From contig NW_027488623.1 of assembly GCF_050948215.1 (NCBI RefSeq), forward strand, positions 806,001 through 870,000: a stretch of DNA of 64,000 nt, in the 5' to 3' direction. Below are positions 15,077 to 28,403 of this stretch, piece by piece. Source of the stretch: Halictus rubicundus (Eukaryota; Arthropoda; Insecta; Hymenoptera; Halictidae). The notes below the pieces were generated by a model. That model had not been told where the DNA came from. It did not search any database and was given only the letters and a program-made list of their open reading frames with translations. A program made the position numbers and the translations under genes. The number at the start of each line of letters is the position of its first letter. Position 1 is the stretch's first letter.

Positions 15077-16978
15077 CTGGGTGAGGCGATGGCCAGGGCG
15101 CGGCGGGTGGGCCGCAAGGCCCCGGGCCCGGACGGGGTGCCGGGCCGCGCGTTGGTCTTGGCCCTGGAGGGGGGACTCGCCGCCGAACTCCGGCAGCTGT
15201 ATAACGGCTGTCTGAGGGAGGGGGTGTTCCCCACGGAGTGGAAGTCGGGCAGGTTGGTCCTCCTTCCGAAGGGGGGCAAGTCCCGGGACTCGCCCTCAGG
15301 GTACCGGCCAATTTGTCTGCTGGACGAGGCGGGGAAGTTGTTCGAGCGCGTACTCGTTGGACGCCTCGTCCGGCACCTGTCGGCGGGAGGGGTCCCCGAT
15401 CTGAGTGGGGTTTAATTCGGCTTCCGGGAGGGTCTCTCCACCGTCGACGCTATTCGGCGGGTGAGGGCTCTCTCGGAGGCCTGTACGAGGGGGGGCGGTG
15501 TTGCGTTGGCGATATCCTTGGATATCGCTAACGCGTTCAACACCGTCCCCTGGGATCGGATAATGGAGGCCCTGGTCTTCCACCGGGTGCCTCTGTATCT
15601 CAGAAGGGTGATCGGGAGCTATCTCTCCGACAGGGGTATAGAGTATCCCGGCCGGTACGGGATGGTGCGCAGGGGCGTCGTGCGCGGGGTTCCGCAGGGC
15701 TCGGTGTTGGGCCCGTTGCTGTGGAATCTTGCGTACGATCGCGTCCTGCGGGAGGAGATGCCTCCCGGGGTCAGCCTGACGTGTTACGCCGACGACACGC
15801 TGGTATTGGCCACCGGGAGGTATGCGAAGGAGGCCATCTGCCTGGCGGAGCGCGGCGCGTGGCGCGCGGTGCACGCGATCCGGTCGCTGGGCCTAGAGGT
15901 GTCCGTCGAGAAAACCAGGGCCATGTGGTTTCTCCGCTCGGCCCGGTTGGCGGCGCCTCCCCAGTGCTGGATCTGCGTGGGGGAGGGGATGGTCAAGGTC
16001 GGGTCCCAGATGCGGTACCTGGGACTCGAGCTTGACGGCCGGTGGCGTTTTGACCGCCACCTTGAGTCGCTGGCGCCCCGGGCGGAGAGGGCGACCGCTG
16101 CGCTCGGTCGCCTTCTCCCGAATCTCGGGGGACCCTGTGGACGGGTGCGTCGTCTGTTCGCGGTGGTGGTGCGAGTTTTGGTCCTGTACGGAGCCCCTGT
16201 ATGGGCGCGCGATGTCTTGGCTGGGGGGCGCAGTGGCGGCACACGGTCGCTGCTGCGTCGCATCGAGCGCAGGCTGGCCATAGGCATCGTGCGGGGGTAC
16301 CGCACCATTTCATACGCGACGGCGATGGTGATGTCGGGGCTGATCCCCCTCGAGCTGGAGGCCCGCGTGTTGGCGGATGTGCATACGCACTCCAGGGAAC
16401 TCCGGCTCCGGGGGGTGGCCCCGGATCAGGCGCGGCTCATGGTGGATGAGCTCAGGCGACATGCTCGGCGGCACGCAGCCCGGGAGTGGCGCGATAGCCT
16501 TCCCGGGACAAGGGAGGGCGAGAGGCGGGCCGTTCGGGCCATCCTCCCGGTGTTCGATCAATGGAACAGGGGATGGATGGGGCATAGGGTCTCCTACCGT
16601 GTGACGCAGGTGATGAGCGGGCACGGGTGCTTCGGCGACTACCTGTGTCGCATCGGGAGGGAGACCGAGGAGGCGTGTCACCACTGCGGCGAGCCGCGGG
16701 ACACGGCGCAACACACTCTGGAGGAGTGTCCGGCATGGGGGGGAGAGCGCCGTGCCCTGCGGCGCGCGGTGGGCCACGACCTCTCGCTCCCGGCTGTCGT
16801 CGCTGCGGCAGCCGGTGGCGAGGAGGCGTGGAGGGGGTTCGCTTCCTTCTGCGAGCGGGTTATGCTGCGGAAGGAGGCTGCGGAACGGGATCGGGAGCGT
16901 AATCACGATCCCGGCCGAAGGGGGGGGAGGCGGCGCAGGGTACGCCCCGGGGGCGTACCCCCGTTGCGACGGCTCTGA
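15077..16978 (+). pseudogene. R1-clade reverse transcriptase ORF (3' part, one nonsense codon)
   Basis: One reading frame runs from the truncation point to TGA at 16976-16978. It is interrupted only by TAA at 15413-15415, between ..LSGV and FGFREG.., where R1-type RTs normally have a residue such as Gln. The first part (ATG at 15089) carries KAPGPDGVP and a YRPICLL finger motif. After the stop come SLDIANAFNTV (RT motif A, Asp about 15521), GVPQGSVLGPLLW, catalytic YADD (15785-15796) and YGAPVW of the R1/Jockey-type thumb region. The C-terminal knuckle is CX2CX8HX4C (16676-16729). The first Met downstream of the stop is a GTG/ATG-type internal codon near 15461 and not a real start. The protein would copy the element RNA at a nicked target, but the missing endonuclease and the stop make this copy inactive on its own. 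Other open frames over this GC-rich stretch are shadows. Confidence 0.92.
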
Positions 16979-17389
16979 CGCGAGCGGGGACGCCCTTGAT
17001 GATCTCGAGGCGGGGGATCGGATATCCCCTTACACTCGGTCACCAACGGCGTCCCCGGAGGCCGCCGGGCATCTCGGGCGGGGGCTCGGATGCTCATCGG
17101 GCGGCCTAACAGGGGGGGAAGGCGCCACGTCGTCCGTTGCGTGGTGCCTTCGGACAGAGTAGGTACGGGAGGGGGCCGCGTCCCCCCCCTGGGTGGTATG
17201 CTAAGGCGGGGGCACACCGGATTGACATGCGCGCGCAGAGCACGGGTGCCCCCAGGAGTCTAGGGACGGACGGGGAGGAGTTAGTGGGTATACCCGGCGT
17301 TGCACCAACCAGCCGAGGAGTCCCACATAACCCGGACCACCCCCCCCCGGGGGGGGGGTTCGGGTATCCGTAACGAGATTACCTCCTCG
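16979..17389 (+). other. 3' UTR of the R1-clade element, with hairpin
   Basis: This is non-coding GC-rich sequence between the RT stop and the poly(A) tail. Near its end nine Cs (17340-17348) are followed directly by ten Gs (17349-17358). The flanking CCCG (about 17331) and CGGG (about 17361) can extend the stem. In R1/R2-type elements the 3' UTR is what the RT recognises, so a structured end is plausible; this role is inferred. Confidence 0.75.
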
Positions 17390-17419
17390 AAAAAAAAAAA
17401 AAAAATAAAAAAAAAAAAA
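17390..17419 (+). other. Poly(A) tail of the R1-clade element
   Basis: There are thirty bases of A with a single T at 17406, directly before the resumed satellite. This shows insertion through a polyadenylated RNA. The last A or As could equally belong to the target. Confidence 0.9.
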
Positions 17420-17437
17420 TAGGATAGAGGATAGGAT
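17420..17437 (+). repeat. Target-site duplication, right copy (18 bp)
   Basis: This is identical to 15059-15076. It is followed by AGGAAAGAGGG as in the empty site, so it is the second copy of the target duplication and not chance periodicity. Confidence 0.8.
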
Positions 17438-20400
17438 AGGAAAGAGGGTAGGATAGGATAGAGGATAGGATAGGATAGAGGATAGTATATGATAGAGGAT
17501 ACGATAGAGGATTGGATATGATAGACGATATTATAGAGGATAGAATAGGATAGATGATACTATAGGATAGAGGATAGGATAGATGATACTATAGGATAGA
17601 GGATAGGATATGATAGAGTAAACGATATTATACAGGATAGGATAGGGTAGAGGATAGGATAGAGGGTAGGATAGGATAGAGGATAGGATAGAGGATAGGA
17701 TAGAGGATAGGATAGGAAAGAGGGTAGGATAGGATAGAGGATAGGATAGGATAGAGGATAGGATATAATAGAGGATGGGATGGGATAGAGGATCGGATAG
17801 GAAAGAGGGTAGGATAGGATAGAGGATAGGATAGAATAGAGGATAGGATAGAGGATAGGATAGGATAGAGGATAGGATAGGAAAGAGGGTAGGATAGGAT
17901 AGAGGATAGGATAGGATAGAGGATAGGATATTATGGAGGATAGGATAAGATAGAGGATAGGATAGGATAGAGGATAGGATGGGATAGAGGATAGGATAGG
18001 ATAGAGGATAGGATAGGATAGGATAGAGGATAGGATAGGATAGAGGATAGTATATGATAGAGGATACGATAGAGGATTGGATATGATAGACGATATTATA
18101 GAGGATAGAATAGGATAGATGATACTATAGGATAGAGGATAGGATATGATAGAGTAAACGATATTATACAGGATAGGATAGGGTAGAGGATAGGATAGAG
18201 GGTAGGATAGGATAGAGGATAGGATAGAGGATAGGATAGAGGATAGGATAGAGGATAGGATAGAGGATAGGATAGAGGATAGGATAGAGGATAGGATAGA
18301 GGATAGGATAGAGGATAGGATAGAGGATAGGAGAGGATAGGGGATAGGATAGGATAGAGGATAGGAAATAATAGAGGATAGGATAGGATAGAGTTTCGGA
18401 TAGAGGATAGGATAGGAGAGAGGATAGGATAGGATAGAGGATAGGATATGATAGAGGATAGGATAGGATAGAGGATAGGATAGGAAAGAGGGTAGGATAG
18501 GATAGAGGATAGGATAGGATAGAGGATAGGATATTATGGAGGATAGGATAAGATAGAGGATAGGATAGGATAGAGGATAGGATGGGATAGAGGATAGGAT
18601 AGGATAGAGGATAGGATAGGATAGGATAGAGGATAGGATAGGATAGAGGATAGTATATGATAGAGGATACGATAGAGGATTGGATATGATAGACGATATT
18701 ATAGAGGATAGAATAGGATAGATGATACTATAGGATAGAGGATAATATATGATAGAGTAAACGATATTATACAGGATAGTATAGGGTAGAGGATAGGATA
18801 GAGGGTAGGATAGGATAGAGGATAGGATAGAGGATAGGATAGAGGATAGGATAGAGGATAGGATAGAGGATAGGAGAGGATAGGGGATAGGATAGGATAG
18901 AGGATAGGAAATAATAGAGGATAGGATAGGATAGAGGATCGGATAGAGGATAGGATAGGAGAGAGGATAGGACAGGATAGAGGATAGGATAGGATAGAGG
19001 ATAGGATAGGAAAGAGGGTAGGATAGGATAGAGGATAGGATAGGATAGAGGATAGGATATTATGGAGGATAGGATAAGATAGAGGATAGGATAGGATAGA
19101 GGATAGGATGGGATAGAGGATAGGATAGGATAGAGGATAGGATAGGATAGGATAGAGGATAGGATAGGATAGAGGATAGGATAGGATAGATGATAGGATA
19201 GGATAGAGGATAGGATAGTATAGAGGATAGGATAGAATAGAGGATAGGATAGGATAGAGGATAGGATAGGAAAGAGGGTAGGATAGGATAGAGGATAGGA
19301 TAGGATAGAGGATAGGATATAATAGAGGATAGGATAGGATAGAGGATAGGATATTATGGAGGATAGGATAAGATAGAGGATAGGATAGGATAGAGGATAG
19401 GATGGGATAGAGGATAGGATAGGATAGAGGATAGGATAGGATAGGATAGAGGATAGGATAGGATAGAGGATAGGATAGGATAGAGGATAGGATAGGATAG
19501 AGGATAGGATAGTATAGAGGATAGGATAGAATAGAGGATAGGATAGGATAGAGGATAGGATAGGATAGAGGATAGGATAGAGGATAGGATAGAGGATAGG
19601 ATAGGATAGAGGATAGGATAGAGGATAGGATAGGAAAGAGGGTAGGATAGGATAGAGGATAGGATAGGATAGAGGGTAGGATAGGATAGAGGATAGGATA
19701 GGATAGAGGATAGGATAGGATGGAGGATAGGATAGGATAGAGGATAGGATAGGATAGTGGATAGGATAGGATAGAGGATAGAATAGGATAGATGATAGGA
19801 TAGGATAGAGGATCGGATGGAGGGTAGGATAGAGGATAGGATAGAGGATAGGATAGGATAGAGGATAGGATAGGATAGAGGATAGGATAAAATAGATGAT
19901 AGGATAGGATAGAGGATAGGATATGATAGAGGATAGGATAGGATAGAGGATAGGATACAATAGAGGCTAGGATAGGATAGAGGATCGGATAGAGGATAGG
20001 ATAGGATAGAGGATAGGATAAGAAAGAGGGTAGGATATAATAGAGGAGAGGATAGGATAGAGGATAGGATAGGATAGAGGATAGGATAGGATAGGATAGG
20101 ATAGAGGATAGAGGATAGGATAGGATAGGAAAGAGGATAGGATAGGATAGAGGATAGGTTAGGAAAGAGGATAGGATAGGATAGAGGATATAATAGGATA
20201 GAGGATAGGATTGGATAGAGGATAGGATAGGATAGAGGATAGGATAGGATAGAGGATAGAATAGGATAGATGATAGGATAGGATAGGATAGAGGATAGGA
20301 TAGAGGATAGGATAGAGGATAGGATAGAGGATAGGATAGAGGATAGGATAGGATAGAGGATAGGATAGGATAGAGGATATGATAGGATAGAGGATAGGAT

Positions 20401-23400
20401 AGGATAGAGGATAGGATATAATAGAGGATGGGATAGGATAGAGGATCGGATAGGAAAGAGGGTAGGATAGGATAGAGGATAGGATAGAATAGAGGATAGG
20501 ATAGAGGATAGGATAGGATAGAGGATAGGATAGGAAAGAGGGTAGGATAGGATAGAGGATAGGATAGGATAGAGGATAGGATATAATAGAGGATGGGATG
20601 GGATAGAGGTTCGGATAGGAAAGAGGGTAGGATAGGATAGAGGATAGGATAGAATAGAGGATAGGATAGAGGATAGGACAGGATAGAGGATAGGATAGGA
20701 AAGAGGGTAGGATAGGATAGAGGATAGGATAGGATAGAGGATCGGATAGAGGATAGGATAGGATAGAGGATAGGATAAGAAAGAGGGTAGGATATAATAG
20801 AGGAGAGGATAGGATAGAGGATAGGATAGGATAGAGGATAGGATAGGATAGAGGATAGGATAGGATAGGATAGGATAGGATAGAGGATAGGATAGGATAG
20901 GATAGGATAGAGGATAGGATAGGATAGGAAAGAGGATAGGATAGGATAGAGGATAGGATAGGATAGAGGAGAGGATAGGATAGAGGATATAATAGGATAG
21001 AGGATAGGATTGGATAGAGGATAGGATAGGATTGAGGATAGGATAGGATAGAGGATATAATAGAATTGAGGAAAGGATAGGATAGAGGTTAGGATAGGAT
21101 AGAGGATAGGATAGGATAGAGGATAGGATAAAATAGATGATAGGATAGGAAAGAGGATAGGATAGGATAGAGGAAAGGATAGGATAGAGGATAGGATAGG
21201 ATAGAGGATATAATAGGATAGAGGATAGGATTGGATAGAGGATAGGATAGGATAGAGGATAGGATAGGAATGAGGGTAGGATAGGATAAAGGATATAATA
21301 GGATTGAGGAAAGGATAGGATAGAGGTTAGGATAGGATAGAGGATATGATAGGATAGAGGATAGGATAGGAAAGAGGGTAGGATAGGATAGAGGATAGGA
21401 TAGGATAGAGGATAGTATATGATAGAGGATACGATAGAGGATTGGATATGATAGACGATATTATAGAGGATAGAATAGGATAGATGATACTATAGGATAG
21501 AGGATAGGATATGATAGAGTAAACGATATTATACAGGATAGGATAGGGTAGAGGATAGGATAGAGGGTAGGATCTGTTAGAGGATAGGATAGAGGATAGG
21601 ATAGAGGATAGGATAGAGGATAGGATAGAGGATAGGATAGAGGATAGGATAGAGGATAGGAGAGGATAGGGGATAGGATAGGATAGAGGATAGGAAATAA
21701 TAGAGGATAGGATAGGATAGAGGATCGGATAGAGGATAGGATAGGAGAGAGGATAGGATAGGATAGAGGATAGGATAGGATAGAGGATAGGATAGGAAAG
21801 AGGGTAGGATAGGATAGAGGATAGGATAGGATAGAGGATAGGATATTATGGAGGATAGGATAAGATAGAGGATAGGATAGGATAGAGGATAGGATGGGAT
21901 AGAGGATAGGATAGGATAGAGGATAGGATAGGATAGGATAGAGGATAGGATAGGATAGAGGATAGTATATGATAGAGGATACGATAGAGGATTGGATATG
22001 ATAGACGATATTATAGAGGATAGAATAGGATAGATGATACTATAGGATAGAGGATAGGATATGATAGAGTAAACGATATTATACAGGATAGGATAGGGTA
22101 GAGGATAGGATAGAGGGTAGGATAGGATAGAGGATAGGATAGAGGATAGGATAGAGGATAGGATAGAGGATAGGATAGGATAGAGGATAGTATAGGATAG
22201 AGGATACGATAGAGGATTGGATATGAAAGACGATATTATAGAGGATAGAATAGGATAGATGATACTATAGGATAGAGGATAGGATATGATAGAGTAAACG
22301 ATATTATACAGGATAGGATAGGGTAGAGGATAGGATAGAGGGTAGGATAGGATAGAGGATAGGATAGAGGATAGGATAGAGGATAGGATAGGATAGGGGA
22401 TAGGATAGGATAGAGGATAGGAAATAATAGAGGATAGGAGAGGATAATGATCGGATAGAGGATTGGATAGGAGAGAGGATAGGATAGGATAGAGGATAGA
22501 GGATAGGATAGGATAGAGGATAGGATAGGATACAGGATAGGATAGGATAGAGGATAGGATAGGATAGAGGTTAGGATGGGATACAGGATAGGATAGGATA
22601 GAGGATAGGATAGGATAGAGGATAGGATAAAATAGATGATAGGATAGGATAGAGGATCGGATAGGGGATAGGATAGGAGAGAGGATAGGATAGTATAGAG
22701 GATAGGATAGGATAGAGGATAGGATAGGAAAGAGGGTAGGATAGGATAGAGGATAGGATAGGATAGAGGATAGGATATTATGGAGGATAGGATAAGATAG
22801 AGGATAGGATAGGATAGAGGATAGGATGGGATAGAGGATAGGATAGGATAGAGGATAGGATAGGATAGGATAGAGGATAGGATAGGATAGAGGATAGTAT
22901 ATGATAGAGGATACGATAGAGGATTGGATATGATAGACGATATTATAGAGGATAGAATAGGATAGATGATACTATAGGATAGAGGATAGGATATGATAGA
23001 GTAAACGATATTATACAGGATAGGATAGGGTAGAGGATAGGATAGAGGGTAGGATAGGATAGAGGGTAGGATAGGATAGAGGATAGGATAGAGGATAGGA
23101 TAGAGGATAGGATAGAGGATAGGATAGGATAGAGGATAGTATAGGATAGAGGATACGATAGAGGATTGGATATGAAAGACGATATTATAGAGGATAGAAT
23201 AGGATAGATGATACTATAGGATAGAGGATAGGATATGATAGAGTAAACGATATTATACAGGATAGGATAGGGTAGAGGATAGGATAGAGGGTAGGATAGG
23301 ATAGAGGATAGGATAGAGGATAGGATAGAGGATAGGATAGGATAGGGGATAGGATAGGATAGAGGATAGGAAATAATAGAGGATAGGAGAGGATAATGAT

Positions 23401-25399
23401 CGGATAGAGGATTGGATAGGAGAGAGGATAGGATAGGATAGAGGATAGAGGATAGGATAGGATAGAGGATAGGATAGGATACAGGATAGGATAGGATAGA
23501 GGATAGGATAGGATAGAGGTTAGGATGGGATACAGGATAGGATAGGATAGAGGATAGGATAGGATAGAGGATAGGATAAAATAGATGATAGGATAGGATA
23601 GAGGATAGGATATGATAGAGGATAGGATAGGATACAGGATAGGATACAATAGAGGCTAGGATAGGATAGAGGATCGGATAGAGGATAGGATAGGATAGAG
23701 GATAGGATAAGAAAGAGGATAGGATATAATAGAGGAGAGGATAGGATAGAGGATAGGATAGGATAGAGGATAGGATAGGATAGGATAGGATAGAGGATAG
23801 AGGATAGGATAGGATAGGAAAGAGGATAGGATAGGATAGAGGATAGGTTAGGAAAGAGGATAGGATAGGATAGAGGATAGGTTAGGAAAGAGGATAGGAT
23901 AGAGGATATAATAGGATAGAGGATAGGATTGGATAGAGGATAGGATAGGATAGAGGATAGGATAGGATAGAGGATAGAATAGGATAGATGATAGGATAGG
24001 ATAGGATAGAGGATAGGATAGAGGATAGGATAGAGGATAGGATAGAGGATAGGATAGAGGATAGGATAGGATAGAGGATAGGATAGGATAGAGGATATGA
24101 TAGGATAGAGGATAGGATAGGATAGAGGATAGGATATAATAGAGGATGGGATAGGATAGAGGATCGGATAGGAAAGAGGGTAAGATAGGATAGAGGATAG
24201 GATAGAATAGAGGATAGGATAGAGGATAGGATAGGATAGAGGATAGGATAGGAAAGAGGGTAGGATAGGATAGAGGATAGGATAGGATAGAGGATAGGAT
24301 ATAATAGAGGATGGGATGGGATAGAGGATCGGATAGGAAAGAGGGTAGGATAGGATAGAGGATAGGATAGAATAGAGGATAGGATAGAGGATAGGATAGG
24401 ATAGAGGATAGGATAGGAAAGAGGGTAGGATAGGATAGAGGATAGGATAGGATAGAGGATCGGATAGAGGATAGGATAGGATAGAGGATAGGATAAGAAA
24501 GAGGGTAGGATATAATAGAGGAGAGGATAGGATAGAGGATAGGATAGGATAGAGGATAGGATAGGATAGGATAGGATAGGATAGAGGATTGGATAGGATA
24601 GGATAGGATAGAGGATAGGATAGGATAGGATAGGATAGGATAGAGGATTGGATAGGATAGGATAGGATAGAGGATAGGATAGGATAGGAAAGAGGATAGG
24701 ATAGGATAGAGGATAGGATAGGATAGAGGAGAGGATAGGATAGAGGATATAATAGGATAGAGGATAGGATAGGATAGGATAGGATAGAGGATAGAGGATA
24801 GGATAGGATAGGAAAGAGGATAGGATAGGATAGAGGATAGGTTAGGAAAGAGGATAGGATAGGATAGAGGATAGGTTAGGAAAGAGGATAGGATAGGATA
24901 GAGGATATAATAGGATAGAGGATAGGATTGGATAGAGGATAGGATAAAATAGATGATAGGATAGGAAAGAGGATAGGATAGGATAGAGGATAGGATAAGA
25001 TAGAGGATAGGATAGGATAGAGGATAGGATGGGATAGAGGATAGGATAGGATAGTGGATAGGATAGGATAGAGGATAGGATAGGATAGAGGATAGGATAG
25101 GATAGAGGATAGGATAGGATAGAGGATAGGATAGTATAGAGGATAGGATAGAATAGAGGATAGGATAGGATAGAGGATAGGATAGGATAGAGGATAGGAT
25201 AGGATAGAGGATAGGATATAATAGAGGATAGGATAGGATAGAGGATCCGACAGAGGATGGGATAGGATAGAGGATAGGATAGGATAGAGGATAGGATAGA
25301 GGATAGGATAGAGGATAGGATAGAGGATAGGATAGAGGATAGGATAGGATAGAGGATAGGATAGGAAAGAGGGTAGGATAGGATAGAGGATAGGATAGG

Positions 25400-26700
25400 A
25401 TAGGATAGAGGATAGGATAGGATGGAGGATAGGATAGGATAGAGGATAGGATAGGATAGAGGATACGATGGGATAGAGGATACGATAGGATAGAGGATAC
25501 GATAGGATAGAGGATAGGATAGGATAGAGGATAGGATAGGATAGAGGATAGGATAGGATAGAGGTTAGGATGGGATACAGGATAGGTTAGGATAGAGGAT
25601 AGGATATAATAGAGGATAGGATAGGATAGGAAAGAGGGTAGGATAGGATAGAGGATAGGATAGGATAGAGGATAGGATAGGATAGAGGATAGGATAGGAT
25701 AGAGGATAGGATAGCATAGAGGATAGGATAGTATAGAGGATAGGATAGGATAGAGGATGGGATTGGATTGAGGATAGGATAGGATAGAGGATAGGATATA
25801 ATAGAGGATGGGATAGGATAGAGGATCGGATAGGAAAGAGGTTAGGATAGGATAGAGGATAGGATAGGATAGAGGATAGGATATAATAGGGGATGGGATA
25901 GGATAGAGGATCGGATAGGAAAGAGGGTAGGATAGGATAGAGGATAGGATAGGATAGAGGATAGGATAGGATAGAGGATAGGATAGGATAGAGGATAGGA
26001 TAGGATAGGATAGGAAAGAGGATAGGATAGGATAGAGGATAGGATAGTATAGAGTAAACGATATTATACAGGATAGGATAGGGTAGAGGATAGGATAGGA
26101 TAGAGGATAGGATAGGAAAGAGTGTAGGATAGGATAGAGGATAGGATAGGATAGAGGATAGGATAGGATAGAGGATAGGATAGGAAAGAGGTTAGGATAG
26201 GATAGAGGATACGATAGGATAGAGGATAGTATGGGATAGAGGATACGATAGAGGATTGGATATGATAGACGATATTGTAGAGGATAGAATAGGTTAGATG
26301 ATACTATAGGATAGAGGATAGGATATGATAGAGTAAACGATATTATACAGGATAGGATAGGGTAGAGGATAGAATAGAGGGTAGGATAGGATAGAGGATA
26401 GGATAGAGGATAGGATAGAGGATAGGAGAGGATAGGGGATAGGATAGGATAGAGGATAGGAAATAATAGAGGATAGGATAGGATAGAGGATCGGATAGAG
26501 GATAGGATAGGATAGAGGATCGGATAGAGGATAGGATAGGATAGAGGATAGGATAGGATAGGAAAGAGGATAGGATAGGATAGAGGAAAGGATAGGATAG
26601 AGGATAGGATAGGATAGAGGATAGGATATAATAGGGGATGGGATAGGATAGAGGATCGGATAGGATAGAGGACAGGATATAATAGAGGATGGGATAGGAT
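25400..26700 (+). repeat. Large tandem duplication, copy A (about 3.0-3.07 kb offset)
   Basis: Landmarks at 26056, 26335 and 26631 recur at 29128, 29407 and 29703, exactly 3072 bases later. An earlier block at 25461 recurs 3004 bases later (28465). The 68-base difference is an extra local copy of a GGATCGGATAGGAAAGAGG-containing block near 28890-28950. Limits are approximate. Confidence 0.65.
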
Positions 26701-28403
26701 AGAGGATCGGATAGGAAAGAGGGTAGGATAGGATAGAGGATAGGATAGGATAGAGGATAGGATATAATACAGGATGGGATAGGATAGAGGATCGGATAGG
26801 AAAGAGGGTAGGATAGGATAGAGGATAGGATAGAATAGAGGATAGGATATAATAGAGGATGGGATAGGATAGAGGATCGGATAGGAACGAGGGCAGGATA
26901 GGATAGAGGATAGGATAGGATAGAGGATAGAATAGGATAGAGGATAGGATAGGATAGAGGATAGAATAGGATAGAGGATAGGATAGGATAGAGGATAGGA
27001 TAGGATAGGATAGAGGATAGGATAGGATAGAGGATAGGATAGGATAGAGGATAGGATAGGATAGAGGATAGGATAGGAAAGAGGTTAGGATAGGATAGAG
27101 GATAGGATAGGATAGAGGATAGTATGGGATAGAGGATACGATAGAGGATTGGATATGATAGACGATATTATAGAGGATAGAATAGGATAGATGATACTAT
27201 AGGATAGAGGATAGGATATGATAGAGTAAACGATATTATACAGGATAGGATAGGGTAGAGGATAGGATAGAGGGTAGGATAGGATACAGGATAGGATAGA
27301 TGATAGGATAGAGGATAAGAGAGGATAGGGGATAGGATAGGATAGAGGATAGGATAGGAAAGAGGGTAGGATAGGATAGAGGATAGGATAGGATAGAGGA
27401 TAGGATAGGATGGAGGATAGGATAAGATAGAGGATAGGATAGGATAGAGGATAGGATGGGATAGAGGATAGGATAGGATAGTGGATAGGATAGGATAGAG
27501 GATAGGATAGGATAGAGGAAAGGATAGGATAGAGGATAGGATAGAATAGAGGATAGGATAGGATAGAGGATAGGATAGGAAAGAGGGTAGGATAGGATAG
27601 AGGATAGGATAGGATAGAGGATAGGATAGGATAGAGGATAGGATAGGATAGAGGATAGGATAGTATAGAGGATAGGATAGAATAGAGGATAGGATAGGAT
27701 AGAGGATAGGATAGAATAGAGGATAGGATAGGATAGAGGATAGGATATAATAGAGGATAGGATAGGATAGAGGATCCGACAGAGGATGGGATAGGATAGA
27801 GGATAGGATAGGATAGAGGATAGGATAGAGGATAGGATAGAGGATAGGATAGAGGATAGGATAGGATAGAGGATAGGATAGGATAGGGGATAGGATAGGA
27901 TAGAGGATAGGATAGGAAAGAGGTTAGGATAGGATAGAGGATAGGATAGGATAGAGGATAGTATGGGATAGAGGATACGATAGAGGATTGGATATGATAG
28001 ACGATATTATAGAGGATAGAATAGGATAGATGATACTATAGGATAGAGGATAGGATATGATAGAGTAAACGATATTATACAGGATAGGATAGAATAGAGG
28101 ATAGGATAGGATAGAGGATAGGATATAATAGAGGATAGGATAGGATAGAGGATCCGACAGAGGATGGGATAGGATAGAGGATAGGATAGGATAGAGGATA
28201 GGATAGGATAGAGGATAGGATATAATAGAGGATAGGATAGGATAGAGGATCCGACAGAGGATGGGATAGGATAGAGGATAGGATAGGATAGAGGATAGGA
28301 TAGAGGATAGGATAGAGGATAGGATAGAGGATAGGATAGAGGATAGGATAGGATAGAGGATAGGATAGGAAAGAGGGTAGGATAGGATAGAGGATAGGAT
28401 AGG

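Larger units (their letters stand above)
15077..17419 (+). mobile_element. 5'-truncated R1-clade non-LTR retrotransposon
   Basis: This GC-rich 2.34-kb insert begins inside the reverse transcriptase N-terminal region. It contains the rest of the RT, a C-terminal domain with a CCHC zinc knuckle, a roughly 410-base 3' UTR and a 30-base poly(A) tail. The ORF1 (gag-like) and apurinic-type endonuclease expected upstream in R1-clade elements are absent, which is the usual result of incomplete target-primed reverse transcription. It is flanked by an 18-base target-site duplication. The R1 clade includes the telomere-repeat-targeting TRAS and SART families and the 28S-rDNA element R1. Which family this belongs to cannot be settled without a tree. 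Confidence 0.92.

Noticed and set aside
13861..15279. 472-codon minus-strand frame joining the R1 element to satellite
   Set aside because: It is antisense readthrough from the RT into repeat; neither half is a real protein.
15784..16906. Antisense and alternate-frame open frames over the R1-clade RT
   Set aside because: They overlap a well-supported RT frame, are Pro/Arg-rich as expected from GC-rich antisense, and show no motifs.
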